Source of the DNA: Coriaria nepalensis
Taxonomy: Eukaryota > Streptophyta > Magnoliopsida > Cucurbitales > Coriariaceae
Length of the DNA stretch: 64,000 bases
Direction: 5' to 3'
NCBI GenBank assembly: GCA_027186245.1
Contig: CP114488.1
Coordinates: forward strand, 7,979,501-8,043,500
Under the pieces are notes generated by a model. That model saw nothing but the letters and a program-made list of their open reading frames with translations. It ran no database searches and was not told the origin of the DNA. The position numbers and the translations under genes were made by a program. Shown one piece after another: positions 24,571 through 37,599 of this stretch. Within the stretch, counting starts at the first letter, position 1. Each line of letters opens with the position of its first letter.

Positions 24571-24580
24571 CTATAAATAG
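24571..24580 (+). promoter_or_regulatory. TATA-like motif ahead of the opposite-strand ORF
   Basis: CTATAAATAG lies just inside the left LTR, about 36 bases before a plus-strand ATG at 24616. The position suits transcription toward the right, antisense to the element's pol. Confidence 0.45.
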
Positions 24581-24615
24581 CTCTTTCGCCTTTTTAATTT
24601 CAATCACTTTTCATC

Positions 24616-27600
24616 ATGGAGCAAGATCCCGAAAAATCCGAGTTGATCAATGACTCTAACGTGGCCAATCCTATATCAATTTTGGTCGACTTTTCCTGAA
24701 GTGGCTCCCCACATTCTTTCGAACGGGTGTCTCGCCTCATGGACCTGCATACTAATGCTCCTTAACATGGTTGAGGGGACTGAACTTGTCATGAATTAGT
24801 CACCTCTAATCCTGATGGGCTTCGTCCTCTCAAGGCTAAGCTCCATCTGTTTTTAAAGGAAGGTGCTACCTTGGCCGAAAGTGACCCTTTGTTGGATGGG
24901 TTACTTGCCAATTTTGCATGAACTAGTGTACTCAGGCTAAGCTGATGGCCAACTTAGATCCAGTTTAAAAACTTATCAGGAGAGATCAAACGTTTGCTTC
25001 TCTTCATAGAGAACAAATCGGAATACAATATCGGCCTCTTAAGTTTCTCGTGGAACATACCAAGACCTAAACCACTTTGACATAAAAAGAAATCAGATCC
25101 GGAAGAAGTAAGGCTGCCTTCACGAGCTCCACTCGAAGTGTATTGGTATTAATTCTCAAATTTCGAAACTCGAAACTCGGCTTGATGACCTGAGGTCGAA
25201 ACGGTTCAATATCTAAGAGGCCATATCGAACCTCAAAATAACCTGCCGGCGAGAAATCTAGGAAGTCAATCATTTGGCATCGAACCTCTCAAAAGACCGA
25301 ACTACCGTCAAAGCTCGCCAAAATGTCATAATTATAACAACTGAAATTCTTGATAGCACTGATCCCTTATGGGTATCTCCTATCCACTATAGACTCACTC
25401 ATTTAACCCTCATCATGTTAATATTATTTCCTCTTTCAGACGATAGGATCGAAAATAATCCAATTGTACTTTCCAATTTATTCTAGATATTTTCAAATGA
25501 AATAAAATTTCCACTCTTCCGAAATCATATAGAATTACGTAAACACTCTAGTAGATATCGATCCTTCAATCACTAGGAAAATTTCCTTCAAACCAACAAG
25601 ATTTTATGCCAACCCAAATATTGATAATTTGAATATTCTAAGTACAATTTCAGTCAACTCAAAGTATTATTTAAAATTTAAATGAGATTATTATTTGAAT
25701 TAACTCAAAATTGTCCTCCTGATCGGACTTACTCTTGGTCAGATATCTTTCTTGTTCGAGCGGAACCCAGTCGAAAGTCGAGTGTAGAGAGGATTCGGTC
25801 GGATTCTTTCTCTCACCTACTTGGTCGGCCGAATTGTCTCTACCCCCCACCCCCCACATTTCGGTCAAAGTACATGAGTAATCCCCACATGCTTTTGGCT
25901 GATTTTTGCCTTTTATATAGGTCGACCGAAATTTCCTTTTCACTATGTATTTCAATCATATGTGAACAACCATGTGGTCCCCACATGCTTGTCTAAATAT
26001 CAAGGTATAAGATGTAATTTTGTACCTTTTCTTACACATCTTACACTCTCTCTCCTCCACATCAAATCCCAAAAATCCTATCATCGTTTTGAATCTTTTT
26101 CTTTAAAACAAATTACATCTCTCCTCTCTCTCCTCTTCCCTCCAACTAAACTCCCCTTATTATACCTCCATTGTTGTATCTTTCAAGCCCTATTTCTTCT
26201 TCACTTAGCTTTAGTTTTGACCATCGAAAGCCCAGTTCGACCAAAAAATCATCGTCACAAGACTTTCCTCTTAGTATTGGTACAAGTCTTGACCTATAAA
26301 AACTTCTTTGGAGAAAAATGACCTTACCCATTCCTCCATTGATAAACCTCTCAAAGAACTCCAAAAACACTCAAGAATTTCATTTTGTTTTCCCTTAAGC
26401 TAATAGTTGGTCATAACTAGTCTTTTTTTAGTATATTTGCAAATGGTTTACTTAAAAATTCGGCCTTTTTTGTAGTTTTTTGGATTTCACCTAATTTCCA
26501 TGACTTTTGCATTTTTGAATGCCTTTATTGACCAAAAAAGAATTGACCCAAAGCATAGGATTGATTGATTCACTCGTTCCTCGACCGACCATCTAATTTT
26601 GGAATGGTCTTGAAACTAGAGGCCACTATCTCATATTTGGAGAAATTCCCTCTCTACGACCTGGTCAAATGCAAACAAATAACATGGGATAATTGGACTC
26701 TTTCACAGTCAAAATATTGGCCTCGTCTAGTCGAGATGAAGTGGAATGAAAAAATTGTCCACTTGTCGCCCTGCTTCGCAACCCGATGGAAATCAGCTGC
26801 ATCTTCAAGGTAATTTAAATGACTTAACATACTATTCCCTATTATCAAGGTGTTTTGCTAGCTGAGATGAGCTTTTGGTCTAGGTTTTATAATTATTTTT
26901 CTTTTCCCTCGGAGCCGATGACTATTACCCTTTAGATGGGTTACCTCTTGATGGTGATGAGGTTAGATATATCCCTTTAAGTAACCCCTAGCTTTATGTA
27001 GGACGAGAATATTCTATCTTACGGGACTTTCATCACTAAGTACAAAGGGACTGGGGAAACGATCGAGAACAAGCGTACTGATTTTATCTTAATGCTAGTT
27101 TGTAAATTCATGCTATGCATCTCAAATTGTGCCCTTAAGAAGGAGTACCTTTTGTTATCTACGGCTATAGCTAAGGGTCGTCGGTTTTGCCTTGCTAAGT
27201 TCGTTTTAAGCCAACTCTATAGGAGTTGCAACATCATATCGAAGGTTCCTTTTGCATTGATAGGGAGACCCCTTTTGATTCTTATACTATAGGGATATTC
27301 TTATTTTCTAGGCTTTTTTCCTAATTCACCATAGCAGTCTTCTAGTCCAAACACTTACAAATTTAGCTATTACGGGTATCTGGTCTTATAGTTGACTTTT
27401 GACCAGTACTTTTAGTAGCTATTTGATTCGACTGATAGGGTCAAGACATTCTATGAATTAGTCAGGTTTAAAGATTCATGTGCCTCCGAGTTGAGTAGAA
27501 TTGGTGCTCATTTACTCATGTTGGAGATAGAGGCTAGCTCTTTGAGGGTAGAGAGGGACCGAGTGAAGGTTACTCGGTTGAGTATTACGAAGAAACTGAA

Positions 27601-27680
27601 GGAGCAAATGTCTCAGATGACGGTCCTAGCATTCCCAAGTAGCTATTAACCATAGAGGTGGATCATAGGAGACTAGCTTC
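24616..27680 (+). pseudogene. Decayed antisense ORF region of the retrotransposon
   Basis: The plus strand starts with ATG at 24616 (MEQDPEKSELINDSNVANPI) and stays open for about 30 codons, then breaks. Later pieces with coding character are a Lys/Glu/Leu-rich coiled-coil-like stretch near 25150-25320 (KLETRLDDLRSKRFNI) and a frame at 26565-26813 with WTLSQSKYWPRLVEMKW. A segment at 27070-27290 recalls the 'putative plant transposon protein' domain, and another coiled coil lies at 27500-27620 (IEASSLRVERDRVKVTRL). Stops and frameshifts are frequent. There may be two ORFs or nested elements. The identification as an antisense ORF of Tat type is an inference from position and strand. Confidence 0.5.
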
Positions 27681-28499
27681 ACTCTCTATCGCATGGCAGG
27701 TTCTGAGCAATAGCTTCTATTTGTGTTCATAGATTTCTGGATTTTTATTTTGTTATACTTCATAGATTTGACTTTTGTTCTAAAGTGACTGAGGAGTCGT
27801 CTTCCCATAGTATGAATTAGTTATTTTTAAATTTTGGGTCGACCGAAGGGCCACAATTTAATTTATGATTTTGTTTATTTATGACTTCTCGATCTCTATT
27901 TATTAAGTCGGCTTAATATCACTAATAGATGAAATTGAGTAAATTGTTGATTGGTATGAAGTATTCGGTCAAATTTGGGATTCCTGAAAAACAGTCGGTC
28001 GAACTTGACCAGAAGCATGTCCTATTAATAGGGAATTCAGTTGAAATCTTTATCTAAGACGAGAATCTTGATCGAACCAGAATGAGGTTTGGTTGAAATT
28101 TTATCCAACTACTAGTTTTAAGTCGGGTCAGTCAAAAATTACTATCTTATATTTTTATTGACCGAACTCATGACCGATCTTGAACATGGTCGGTCGATAT
28201 GGCTTCAAATAGATTTGATTAATTTGTTGATAATGCAATACACCCATCAAAATTTCTAGCCAATATGCATTGTTGCTAAAAATATCCCGTTTCTGAAATG
28301 GTCATTTCTAATTAAGTCACCATTTTTTGTAAATACGAGAGAACTGATTTTGACTGATAGGCAAAATCACCTTCGATCCTAAATCACCAATGGCGAATGA
28401 CTTAACTTTAAATCCTTAATTATAGGCCTTAACCACTTGATTTCTATGGATTTCCATAGTGTCAATTGCTTGTAATCAGTCGGCCTTCAAATCCTCTAG

Positions 28500-29700
28500 T
28501 TTGATTTATATAGCCTCAGTATATTCTGAAAATGTCAAATCATTTTGTACAGCGATTCTAAGGGATTTATTTTGTAGCTCCACGGGTAAAATTGCTTCAT
28601 GGCCATAAATCAAAGAGAACGGTGTCACCGACGTACCGATTTTCTAGGTGACTCGATATGCCTAAAGAGCTGGTCCTAACATCTCATGCCATAATATCGT
28701 GTTAGCACAAATCATTTTCTTAATCAAGTCGACTATCACCTTTGTGGTTTACTCGTCTTGACTATTAGCTTAGGCATAGTATAGGGTGGAAGTTAACAGC
28801 CCTGTGAGATTCACGGTGTTATTAGTGGTTATTGTTTTTGGCATACCGAAACAAAAAAATAATATTTTCTATAATGAAGTTGATCACCTCCGTTTAATCG
28901 ACTTCCTTCAAGGGGATGACCTCGACCCACTTTGAAAAATAATCTGTGGTGACTAAGATTTACGTATGGTGTTTGCTTTATTCAGGGTGGATCTGTCCAA
29001 TGGCATTATTTCCTATCCTCGAAACGGCTATAGTTTGACTATTGGGCTTATTTCGAAGGCGGGTTATCTTTTGAGAAGGCCGAACTTTTGACATGCCCAA
29101 CAACTAGTGGTGTATTTTATGCAATCCTTCAAGATAGTCAGCCAATTAAAGCCATGTTAATGGATTAACCACTACAATTAAATTTTTGTCAATAGATTAA
29201 CCACTACATTAAAGCGCATAACCCTTCGTGCACCTCTCTTATTACTCGTACGCTTTCCACAATACCTAAGCATATCAAAAGCAAGCCATCTTGACCTCAT
29301 CAATAGACCTCTCCCTCATACAACATATAATTCAGGGCTAGATGTCATATTTGTTGGGGAAATATTTTGTTTGGGTCTTGATTTAGATATATGAGTGAGA
29401 CTCCAAATCTTGAAGTTATCTAAAATTTGGGTAGTGATCGCAAAATATCCAGTTAGACTCGGGTTTATATAGTTGTACTCATTTGAGTGTTGTTTGGCAA
29501 CTAACTGAGAGTCATTGAATAACTTATAGCAGTTCTTTCCTCACACCTCGTCGGCTGAAGGTAGATTATCTTGAGCTTCTTGCTTGCTTCTACGCAAGAT
29601 GTCAAAAAATTTGCTCGCCTTCGAGAGGTCAAAGGAATAAACCTTGTCCTTCTCATGAAGGTTGCACTTTACGGTATTTCAACCGGTGGACTTACTTAGG
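28500..29700 (-). pseudogene. Decayed gypsy pol: RNase H, zinc-binding and integrase parts
   Basis: On the minus strand, near 29520-29350, reads NDSQLVAKQHSNEYNYINPS and then a segment with LTHISKSR. This matches the second half of a Ty3/gypsy RNase H (Asp-Ser-Gln-Leu-Val followed by the His-Ile-x-Arg region). Near 29150-29080 is DYLEGLHKIHH with a following CQK-like remnant, the zinc-binding start of integrase. Near 28955-28850 reads TTDYFSKWVEVIPLKEVD, an unmistakable gypsy integrase core. Stops interrupt all parts. Reverse transcriptase was not recognised. Confidence 0.75.
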
Positions 29701-29719
29701 GCTGGGAGGATAGTCAATT

Positions 29720-31038
29720 TATCTCCATCGATTATTTCGATGACTCTAACTTCGAAGACAGATTATTGGAAGTAAGTGCCATGGAGGCGCTTTTCATTGG
29801 GCCTCCTCTTTAAGCACCTCTTTGTACCAGTTAGCTTTAGTAGGAAGTTATTGGTTGTGATGTTGCTTGAAATGAGCTAGGAAGGCATCGGCCGATTCTT
29901 TGAATCTTTGATATAACTACGATAGATTGGCCATTGTCACCTTCATTTGTACTCGATAGAATTATGTATAGAAGTACTGCCCAATTTATTGCTAAGTACA
30001 AATGGAGTTGAGCAGCAATCTCGTGTATACTTCATGAAAGTCTACTTTGTGAAAGAATTTACAAATAGTTATAGTGGGAGCTGGTCATTGGCACTGGCCT
30101 ATTCAAATTAGACTGTGAACCGACCAATGTGCTCGACCGTCGATTGAATTGGGTCTTTGCCTGAGAAAAGACCGAAGTCGAGGACTCAATAGTCGTGGGG
30201 AAATAACTCTTAGTCGAATTCGTGAGGTTAAGGCTTTTGATAGACCGGGCATAATAGTTTTCGGGTGACCAAGCCATACATTTACTAATCGCTATTACAA
30301 ATGATGTCCCTATAAACTTTTGGTTAAGCGACGGGCCTCAGCTGCATGTACGGAGCGAAAGGTTATCGAAGGAATTGTGGCTCGCCGTTAAAGGAAAAGT
30401 TCCCTGGTGGCATGCTAACGTAGGCAGCTAGTAGTGGCTTATAGGCCGATTAAAAAGGTGGCAGAAAATGCCTCGGATGCATCGGGAAACCACCATTGAG
30501 AAACTCACCGACATTTCTGGTGGCGCCAGCCTTAGTTGGTAGTTCAACCCATCCTTAATTGGGGGTGATCGGTTTAAACTTGGGATTGATTATGCAATGA
30601 GATATTCCTCGACCATCCAAAACCAGCGCCCATCTCTGATCGGCTCTTACCCTTGAAGGACCATCGACCTCAAATATGGATGGCTAGATCTAGCCATCCA
30701 ACTGTCCCCCACAACAGTCCCATTGTAGTGATGAGTGAATAAGATATTGTAGTCTTCGATAGCCTTTTGGCCGCTTCTAGCTGTTTGATAAGTCAGGTCA
30801 TCAATCGGTTCAATGAACTAGATTGTAACGCCTCGGGCCGAATAGGAATTTAACCGATCCTAAGGGTTAAGGTAGCTTCTTCCTCTAGTTGCCTTACGAT
30901 ATTTTTCGAAGGTAGCATCGTACTGGAGAAATCAGCTCCACATGATTCGGGCTGTCATTACGATTATCAGCCACATGAGGTAGTGAAGACTACCTTGACA
31001 AATGATCCTGACTGTGATGCTGTAATCGTCACACCACT
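29720..31038 (-). pseudogene. Presumed gag/leader remnant of the retrotransposon
   Basis: This lies between the recognised pol and the 5' LTR, where gag should be. The only longer frame (30277-30059) gives 72 residues, Ser/Thr/Asn-rich, with no zinc knuckle. Identity rests on position alone. Confidence 0.3.
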
Positions 31039-32562
31039 TAGTAAGCTTCTAACAGTTCACCTATAAGAAGTTTCATTGGATGTGCCAATTTTTTGACATT
31101 AGAAAAATATGTTGCCACACAATTATTGACTTTTAGTCCCTAGAATTATACAGTTATAAGTATCTGATTAATCAATCCAAAAAGAGAAAATAAATTACCG
31201 TAATAAATGCAGATGTACTAAAAATTTAAAGTGTACTATCAATTAAAAAATTAAATGAGCGTAACAAATGCGTTGTCATTTTACTTAGAAAATTAAATCT
31301 AACTGTTATTACGGATATAGGAAGGATTTAAGGCTAATCTAGATCTTATTTTCTTTTCAACCTATCTACTCACGAGTGGACTAAATTAAAAGCTACTAGT
31401 TGAACTAAATAAAATATGATTATAGAAATGGAAATTTTTGAAGAATAAATTTTTTATATAAATAAAGGACAATTAATGAAATGGAATACTTTAAAGAATA
31501 ACTGAATAATTCAAGAACATTTGATAAATTTGAAACCAAACGCAAATTCTACACTATGACATGAAATAAAATCTGCATTATCTTTACTTCAAAGATGTGA
31601 TATATGAAAGGAATGAACAAGAAAAGAGAAGAAGGTATCCAATCAGTGTACAGTGGATTAAGACTTTCACTCTGATGAGAATATGGTGCTCTTATTATTA
31701 GTCCTAAGACTAGATCTTAAGGAACCAAAGACATATTTTTCCAGAGGAAAAACGACAAATGTCGTGTTAGACTTAGAGAGAACAATTTTTTTTGAGCATA
31801 GAGAGAATTTAAGAGTTTTGCTCGATTTTTTGGTGATGAGTTGTTTGATTGATTATTGATTAGTTATGATTGTTGATGACATCCTTATACATTAGTCAAA
31901 GTTGGCCTCCTCTCCCCCTCAATTTTGGCCCCGATACTCACCCTACTGAGTGAGCCCCACCACCTTTTTTGTTGAATAGTTATTGACTCAGCTTTCAGTC
32001 GACTTTGGGTATAGGTTTATTACAAGAACCCCCTCCCCCCCTCCTTCCTATAATTTCGTCCAAATGTTCCCCTCTCTCCATGAATTTCGGTCGGACATTT
32101 ATATTGGTTGAAAGTGGTCGACTTCCATCCGATTTTTTGGGAAAAAATTGTTTGGGCAAACATCCCAATTGAAAATCTCTCATTTTCCTTTATATTTCGG
32201 CCGAACTCCCTCATTCTTTCTTCAATTTCATTCAAAATTCCTTGGTTGAATGTAGATAGTTTTTCTTTTATTCGAATGGTAGAGATTAGACTTCCTATGA
32301 TCCTTATATAAGTGATCTATGGTCATTCTTTATGTTATGTCATCAATCCAAATGATTTCTTCGTTTTATTGTAAATATCTCATACTTATCCAACGTACTT
32401 AAATTAAATCATATTCGATCGACTAATAGTAATTACTACTTGATTAAAATTAACATTTCACTTGTTATATTAATTATTTGATATTAATTAGTTGATTTAA
32501 TCATAACCTACTTGCATTTTATTCGAATTATGGACCAATCAGTTCTTAGTCCGTGTCTAACA
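31039..32562 (-). repeat. Right LTR (5' LTR of the minus-strand element)
   Basis: Partner of the left repeat in direct orientation. It ends with GTGTCTAACA at 32562, matching ATGTCTTACA at 24483. Small insertions make it somewhat longer than its partner. The start is uncertain; TG at 31081 is the conservative choice. Confidence 0.8.
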
Positions 32563-32564
32563 AT

Positions 32565-35500
32565 TGAACTTAGGATCTATGATGATCTTTTACTTAAAAT
32601 TAAGATATTTTATAAATTTTGGCATGTCCACAAATCTGAAAAAAAACAAAAAACAAAAAACAATTGAACAAACAAACGACTAAATTGAAATATTTTAGTT
32701 GTACTTTCTCTAACTTTCCTATTTTTCTCAATTTCATAATTATAATTTCAATTAGAACAATTTAGTCCTTACCCTTTTCTTGATGTTCTATTCTAGTCCT
32801 CCAAATACACAAATATTAGAAAAGGCTTACACAAAACTGGAGGGATCCTATAAAAGTAATTAAGAGGGAATGTGAGGGGTTATTGTGGCGCAAAGGGACA
32901 AGATATTGCCAAGTGCCCACACATATGGATGGGGTTAGATCCCCAATCCGACCACGTTTCAGAGTCAATAAAGAACTGAAGAGATGGTACGATGGGGATG
33001 GAAATGGGGATGTGGATTTGGACATCCAAGTCATTTTATGTTGTCCGATTAGGTGGTATTCTCCTCTTTCTATGTCAATTAGCCAATTAAAGCCGGACTT
33101 AGCTCGACTTTAGTCTTTTTTTTAATTGCATTTTATAGCTCATGCGTGGCTCGAGATTAGTGAAACATGTAACACTAGAAACGCAAGAGAGAGAGAGTTA
33201 TAATACTTAAAAAAAAAAAAAAAAACACAATATGTGTTGTAATAAAAAGGAGGCTGTGTTGGCAAATTGAGACCAATATAGTGGTCGTCAACAGTGACGT
33301 CATTGCTTGTATATTCTAATTGATAATTCCTCATAATTAACTAATTAATTAATGGTGATTCTAATCGTGGATTTGCCAATGTTAAACATGTACGGTAGTG
33401 CGCGTTAAGCACGACCGGTTATGATTTTCATAAGATAATCATAAATTCTATTTATATGTATATAGTAATTATTAGTATATATAAATATGTTATGCTATGT
33501 TGATTAAATTGTTTTATTCGAAGATATTTTATTAATAATATAACATGATCATTATTTTGTCTTTTAAAGAGGTTGGGATTAAGTCCTATTAGTGTCACGA
33601 TTATTGAAAATATTATCATATAAATAATTTAATATATAAAAAATATTAATCAGTTTATTTATTATAAATTAATTTTGAATTAAAATTTTAAATTTATTAA
33701 TAATATTAATATTAATATTAAGTCTAATACATGATTATAATAACTGCGACACATATTTTTTAAGAGAATGATCATTCTCTACGTTACTCTGATAATATTT
33801 TGATATCCTGAAAGACAGTGATGTATAAAGTAGGTTATTTATTATATGAGGTGAGAAACCATGCAATACCAAAATCTTGCATCCAAGCTCAAATGGATAG
33901 CGAATTGATCATACGATATGGAAATAGGTGACATGACTTGATCAAATACGACAACATAAGCATGCATACTTTGCCTCTACTAGTAAACAGTAAAAGCAAA
34001 GCAAAAAGTTTAGAAACAAAGCAAGTACGGACAGCATTATGAGCAAGCACAACATAAGACTTTTGAAACAAATTTCGATATTTAGAACCACGTATAGAAT
34101 TGAGGAAAATTTCGAAGAATAATAGATGTTTATTTGGAATGAATGATTAAATTGATGTTTTTTTGAAGAGTTGATGTACAATTTTCTTTTAATTAAAAAT
34201 ATTGAGTTTTCATAAATAAGGGATGTTAGGGAATAACTATTTTAAATTTAAGAGGAAAATTTTAAAATTATTTTAATAAAATTGGATAAATATAGGATTA
34301 ATAAGCCCCTCAAACTTTATAACAAAGTAGAAACTACCCCCTAAATTTTAAAATTAATAAATTATGCCTTCAAACTTTTTCAAAAACTAGAAACCTAATT
34401 TCAGTATTTTATGGATAATGTTGACGTGTCTTGTTAAACGAACATGTCATGTCAAAAAATTTATATTTAAAATTTTAAGAATAATTACTATTTTTAGGGT
34501 GATCCCATTAATTTAGTTTTCAATCTCTTAAACTTTCATCTTAGAAGTTTGACTTAATTACTATTTTTATCCAATCTCTAGAGCTTCTACAGGTTTCCAA
34601 CCACCACCGTACCTTCACACTATCAAGATTAAGAGATCAACTAATATTATTGTTAATAAGGAAATCTGTTTTAATTGAAGTGAATCATATTTTAAGATCA
34701 ACTCAGATGCACAAACGAATTAAGGAGTGGTCGAGATTATGTTAGGCCAACTTTCTTCCGACGAACCAATTAATTAGGAAACTTATGGATGTTTTTGTTG
34801 GGAGAATTTAAGTGTAAGAAGAGATGGATTATTCCATTCTCAAAAGATTTTTTTAGCTTCTATATTTCTAGAATATGTGTAAAATCCTAAATATCTTTAC
34901 ACGTATCACCTTCACATTGCTTAAGACTCTGATCGTTTCCTACTCCATTATCACTCGCAGTTTCACTTTCTCCCTATCATGACAGAGATATGCTCATCAT
35001 TAATATGTCAGAAAGTGACACTAGATTTGTCTCCTTTCTCTTCGGCCATACCTTTTATACGCTATACGCTACCTCAGATTTGAGGAATCCTAGTCAACCT
35101 TAGCTTTACGATATCCCCTATAACTTATTTAATTATGACAATGCCGACAAAAGGATAAGTATGAATATGGACATAACAGTTAGCCTCTTAACTTGTGAGC
35201 CAATCTCGAGGGTTATGTGTCACTTCATCCCTTTTATTCTTCCTCTTTTGGACTCATCCACATGGACATCCTCCATAATTCATCTAACATTAACCACCTT
35301 GGAATGGGAAATGATGCATTAATAGAAAGGCACGCCTACATCCTTTCACTGGTCCAATCAACTGTCTTTTCTACCACATGTCTCCCTTTACAATTGGGTA
35401 CGTCATCCTATAGGTATTTAAACCCATTTTCCCCTTTTCTTCTTACTTTCTTCATTTTTTCCTTAATTCTGATATTTCTCTAACTCCCTTAACTTCTCTT

Positions 35501-37250
35501 CACACTTACTAGATCACCGCTTATAATTGAGAATCTGGAGGTTTTGTGCCGACCATTCTCTTCTACCCTACATTTTGATCATCTTTGTGTATTCGAGACC
35601 TTGAATATCCTCTAAGATTATGTCAAATAGATCAAGTAAGTTTTCGGCTTCACTGTTCTTCACCTTCGCATTATCTTAATGATTATGATTTCGTGCCTTT
35701 TCAATTTTTTTTGATAAATATGCTATTTGATATGAATTATCAAAGTGAATCCACTATTTTCATGTTTTAGAACTCTTAGGCATACATAACCTTCTTTGGT
35801 AAACTGTTAGAAACATGGTCATCTAGGGTTTCTCAGCCTTAGTCTACCCTTAGTCAAATTAGTATAACTCCTAGGCTCAAGACTCCTTAGATTTCTCGAT
35901 TGATTATTCCTCTTTAAAATATGACCCCTTAGGCCACTCGTTGAACTTAAACCTTAAAAGCCTTAGTTAGTTTTCCCATAAATAAAATATATTCATTTGA
36001 GGCTGACCTTACTCTCTTTGAGGGTCAAATTTAGTAGATATATTGAACAAAGAGGTAAAGCTCGAGATTGACCAAGTAAAAGAGCATTATGAAGAAGCAA
36101 TATCCAAATTTTCTAAGGATGACTAATTCATGGTGCTGACCAAGTACAATCTCCCTCAAATCATCGACATTCGAGCACCTAAAAGCGGGGTAAGGATCCC
36201 TTCAATAGGGTATTAAGATCATTCAAGACAATAATTTACATGGAGATGTTCTCTAAAATGTAGGTGCGGCGGCTGAATGTTTGGGGTGTGATTAACACCA
36301 TCATTATTAAAATAATCTATCTGATCAACTTTAGAGTCACTATTTAAGTGTCGCATGGCGGAAGAGTGATGGAGCATACCGGTGGCCACTACCTTTTCGA
36401 AGAGAATACCTCACTTGTTGAAGTTGTTACAACGCTTCCTCCAAAATTACTTATAAGCCTTATTTTTCTTCCTTAACAAAAAAAGAAAGATAACAAGTAG
36501 ATAGCATTACCAATAAGTTTAGCAACAGAAAAATAGAGGACTTGAAGTGAAAAATGTGAAAGACAAAATGAAGCATGAATGTTCAAACTTTAAACCCAAA
36601 TTGTTAATGATCAATAAACATGACTCAAGAAAGTACTTCGGAATATTATTTTCCTCAATAAATCAATTTGGAGTGCCATATATAATAGATTACCTTGTCT
36701 TATCTTTTTATACCAGAAAAAAACAACATTCAAACTAAAATCAAACTTCAAATAGCCCAAAAGTGTGGAGAACAGTGTTATAATTTCTTTTGCATTCTTA
36801 TACTTTACAAAAAAAATTGGAAAAAAAAAACTCTCTTCAAAATTACACAAAATGATAAGTACACATTGCAACAAAGAGAATGATGCACCACATTAATCAA
36901 TTGAGTGTAGATCTTGATCACTTCATGTTTGGATGTATGAACATATACATACCCAGTTCTGTAAAAATTATCTTCATATGTCTAGATATGTATATTGTTA
37001 TGCACAAGAGTGCCATCAATTAGTATGTTAAAAAAATTATAAATGAAGCTTTAAATTGTGTGCTATTAACCAATCCAACCTTCAGAAATACATAAAACCC
37101 TTACATAGTTTTTACCTAACAAACCAAAACATGGTTTAATGTTTCCCTAACAAACCAAAACACAGTTTAATCATTCTGCCAAAGATGATATGTTACCTTA
37201 ATAAGTGTTGTCCGATGATCTTTCGTGATGATGACATTGTTAGCCTTATT
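32565..37250. other. Intergenic region with transposon-like scraps
   Basis: No recognised cellular gene. A moderately GC-rich stretch at 32860-33115 is open on the plus strand for 76 codons but belongs to no family I know. From about 34900 to 36450 the sequence has the texture of a decayed element: a TATA-like TAGGTATTTAAACCC near 35410, then broken plus-strand frames including a charged helix near 36045-36110 (LEIDQVKEHYEEAISKF). This resembles the opposite-strand ORF of the element at 23-32.6 kb only in style. Confidence 0.4.
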
Positions 37251-37259
37251 GTCTCAACC

Positions 37260-37571
37260 GATCCTAATTTCAACTAAAAGGGTCGTGTACACATTTAGCT
37301 TCTATTTTAAGCGATGCACCTTCTACTTCATTTGTTTAACAGTGAACTTATAGGTGGACAGCATGTTAAGGGTGTCACGCATCCAAGTCCAAATAGGTTT
37401 GACGAATACTTTATCGACCATGTTCCCCTTTATCATCTTATCCATTAATATGTCTACGAAAATACCCTCCAATGGTACAATCCATAGCCTTTCCTCAGCT
37501 ACCTCCACAGATTCCGTAGCTGACATCTGCGATAGTGTTAGAATGAACATATTAAATACAGAATGAATCAT
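37260..37571 (-). pseudogene. Myb/SANT-like domain fragment, probably transposon-derived
   Basis: The minus-strand frame has LWIVPLEGIFVDILMDKMI, GNMVDKVFVKPIWTWM and then TVKQMK, a stop, and KVHRLK. Spacing of the Trp, Leu and Gly-Asn residues fits the plant Myb/SANT-like DNA-binding domain (Myb_DNA-bind_3) seen in Harbinger-associated and related proteins, including the terminal Lys-Gln-x-Lys-x-Lys-Val-x-x-Leu pattern. The stop inside that pattern indicates decay. No transposase was found nearby. A stretch at 37850-38020 may be a further piece, but I cannot name it. Confidence 0.45.
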
Positions 37572-37599
37572 AATTGTATTGAACTATTAAACTCATTAG

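Larger units (their letters stand above)
23045..32562 (-). mobile_element. Old LTR retrotransposon, gypsy type, with an opposite-strand ORF region
   Basis: Two long direct repeats bound an interior of about 6.5 kb. Decayed gypsy RNase H and integrase sequence reads on the minus strand (28.5-29.7 kb), so the right repeat is the 5' LTR. From 24.6 to 27.7 kb a different, decayed coding sequence reads on the plus strand. An extra antisense ORF between pol and the 3' LTR is known for Tat-lineage gypsy elements such as Grande and Retand, and I infer a relationship to that lineage. No clear primer-binding site, polypurine tract or target-site duplication was found. LTR divergence (roughly a quarter of positions by eye) and many stops show that it is an old, dead insertion. 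Confidence 0.8.
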
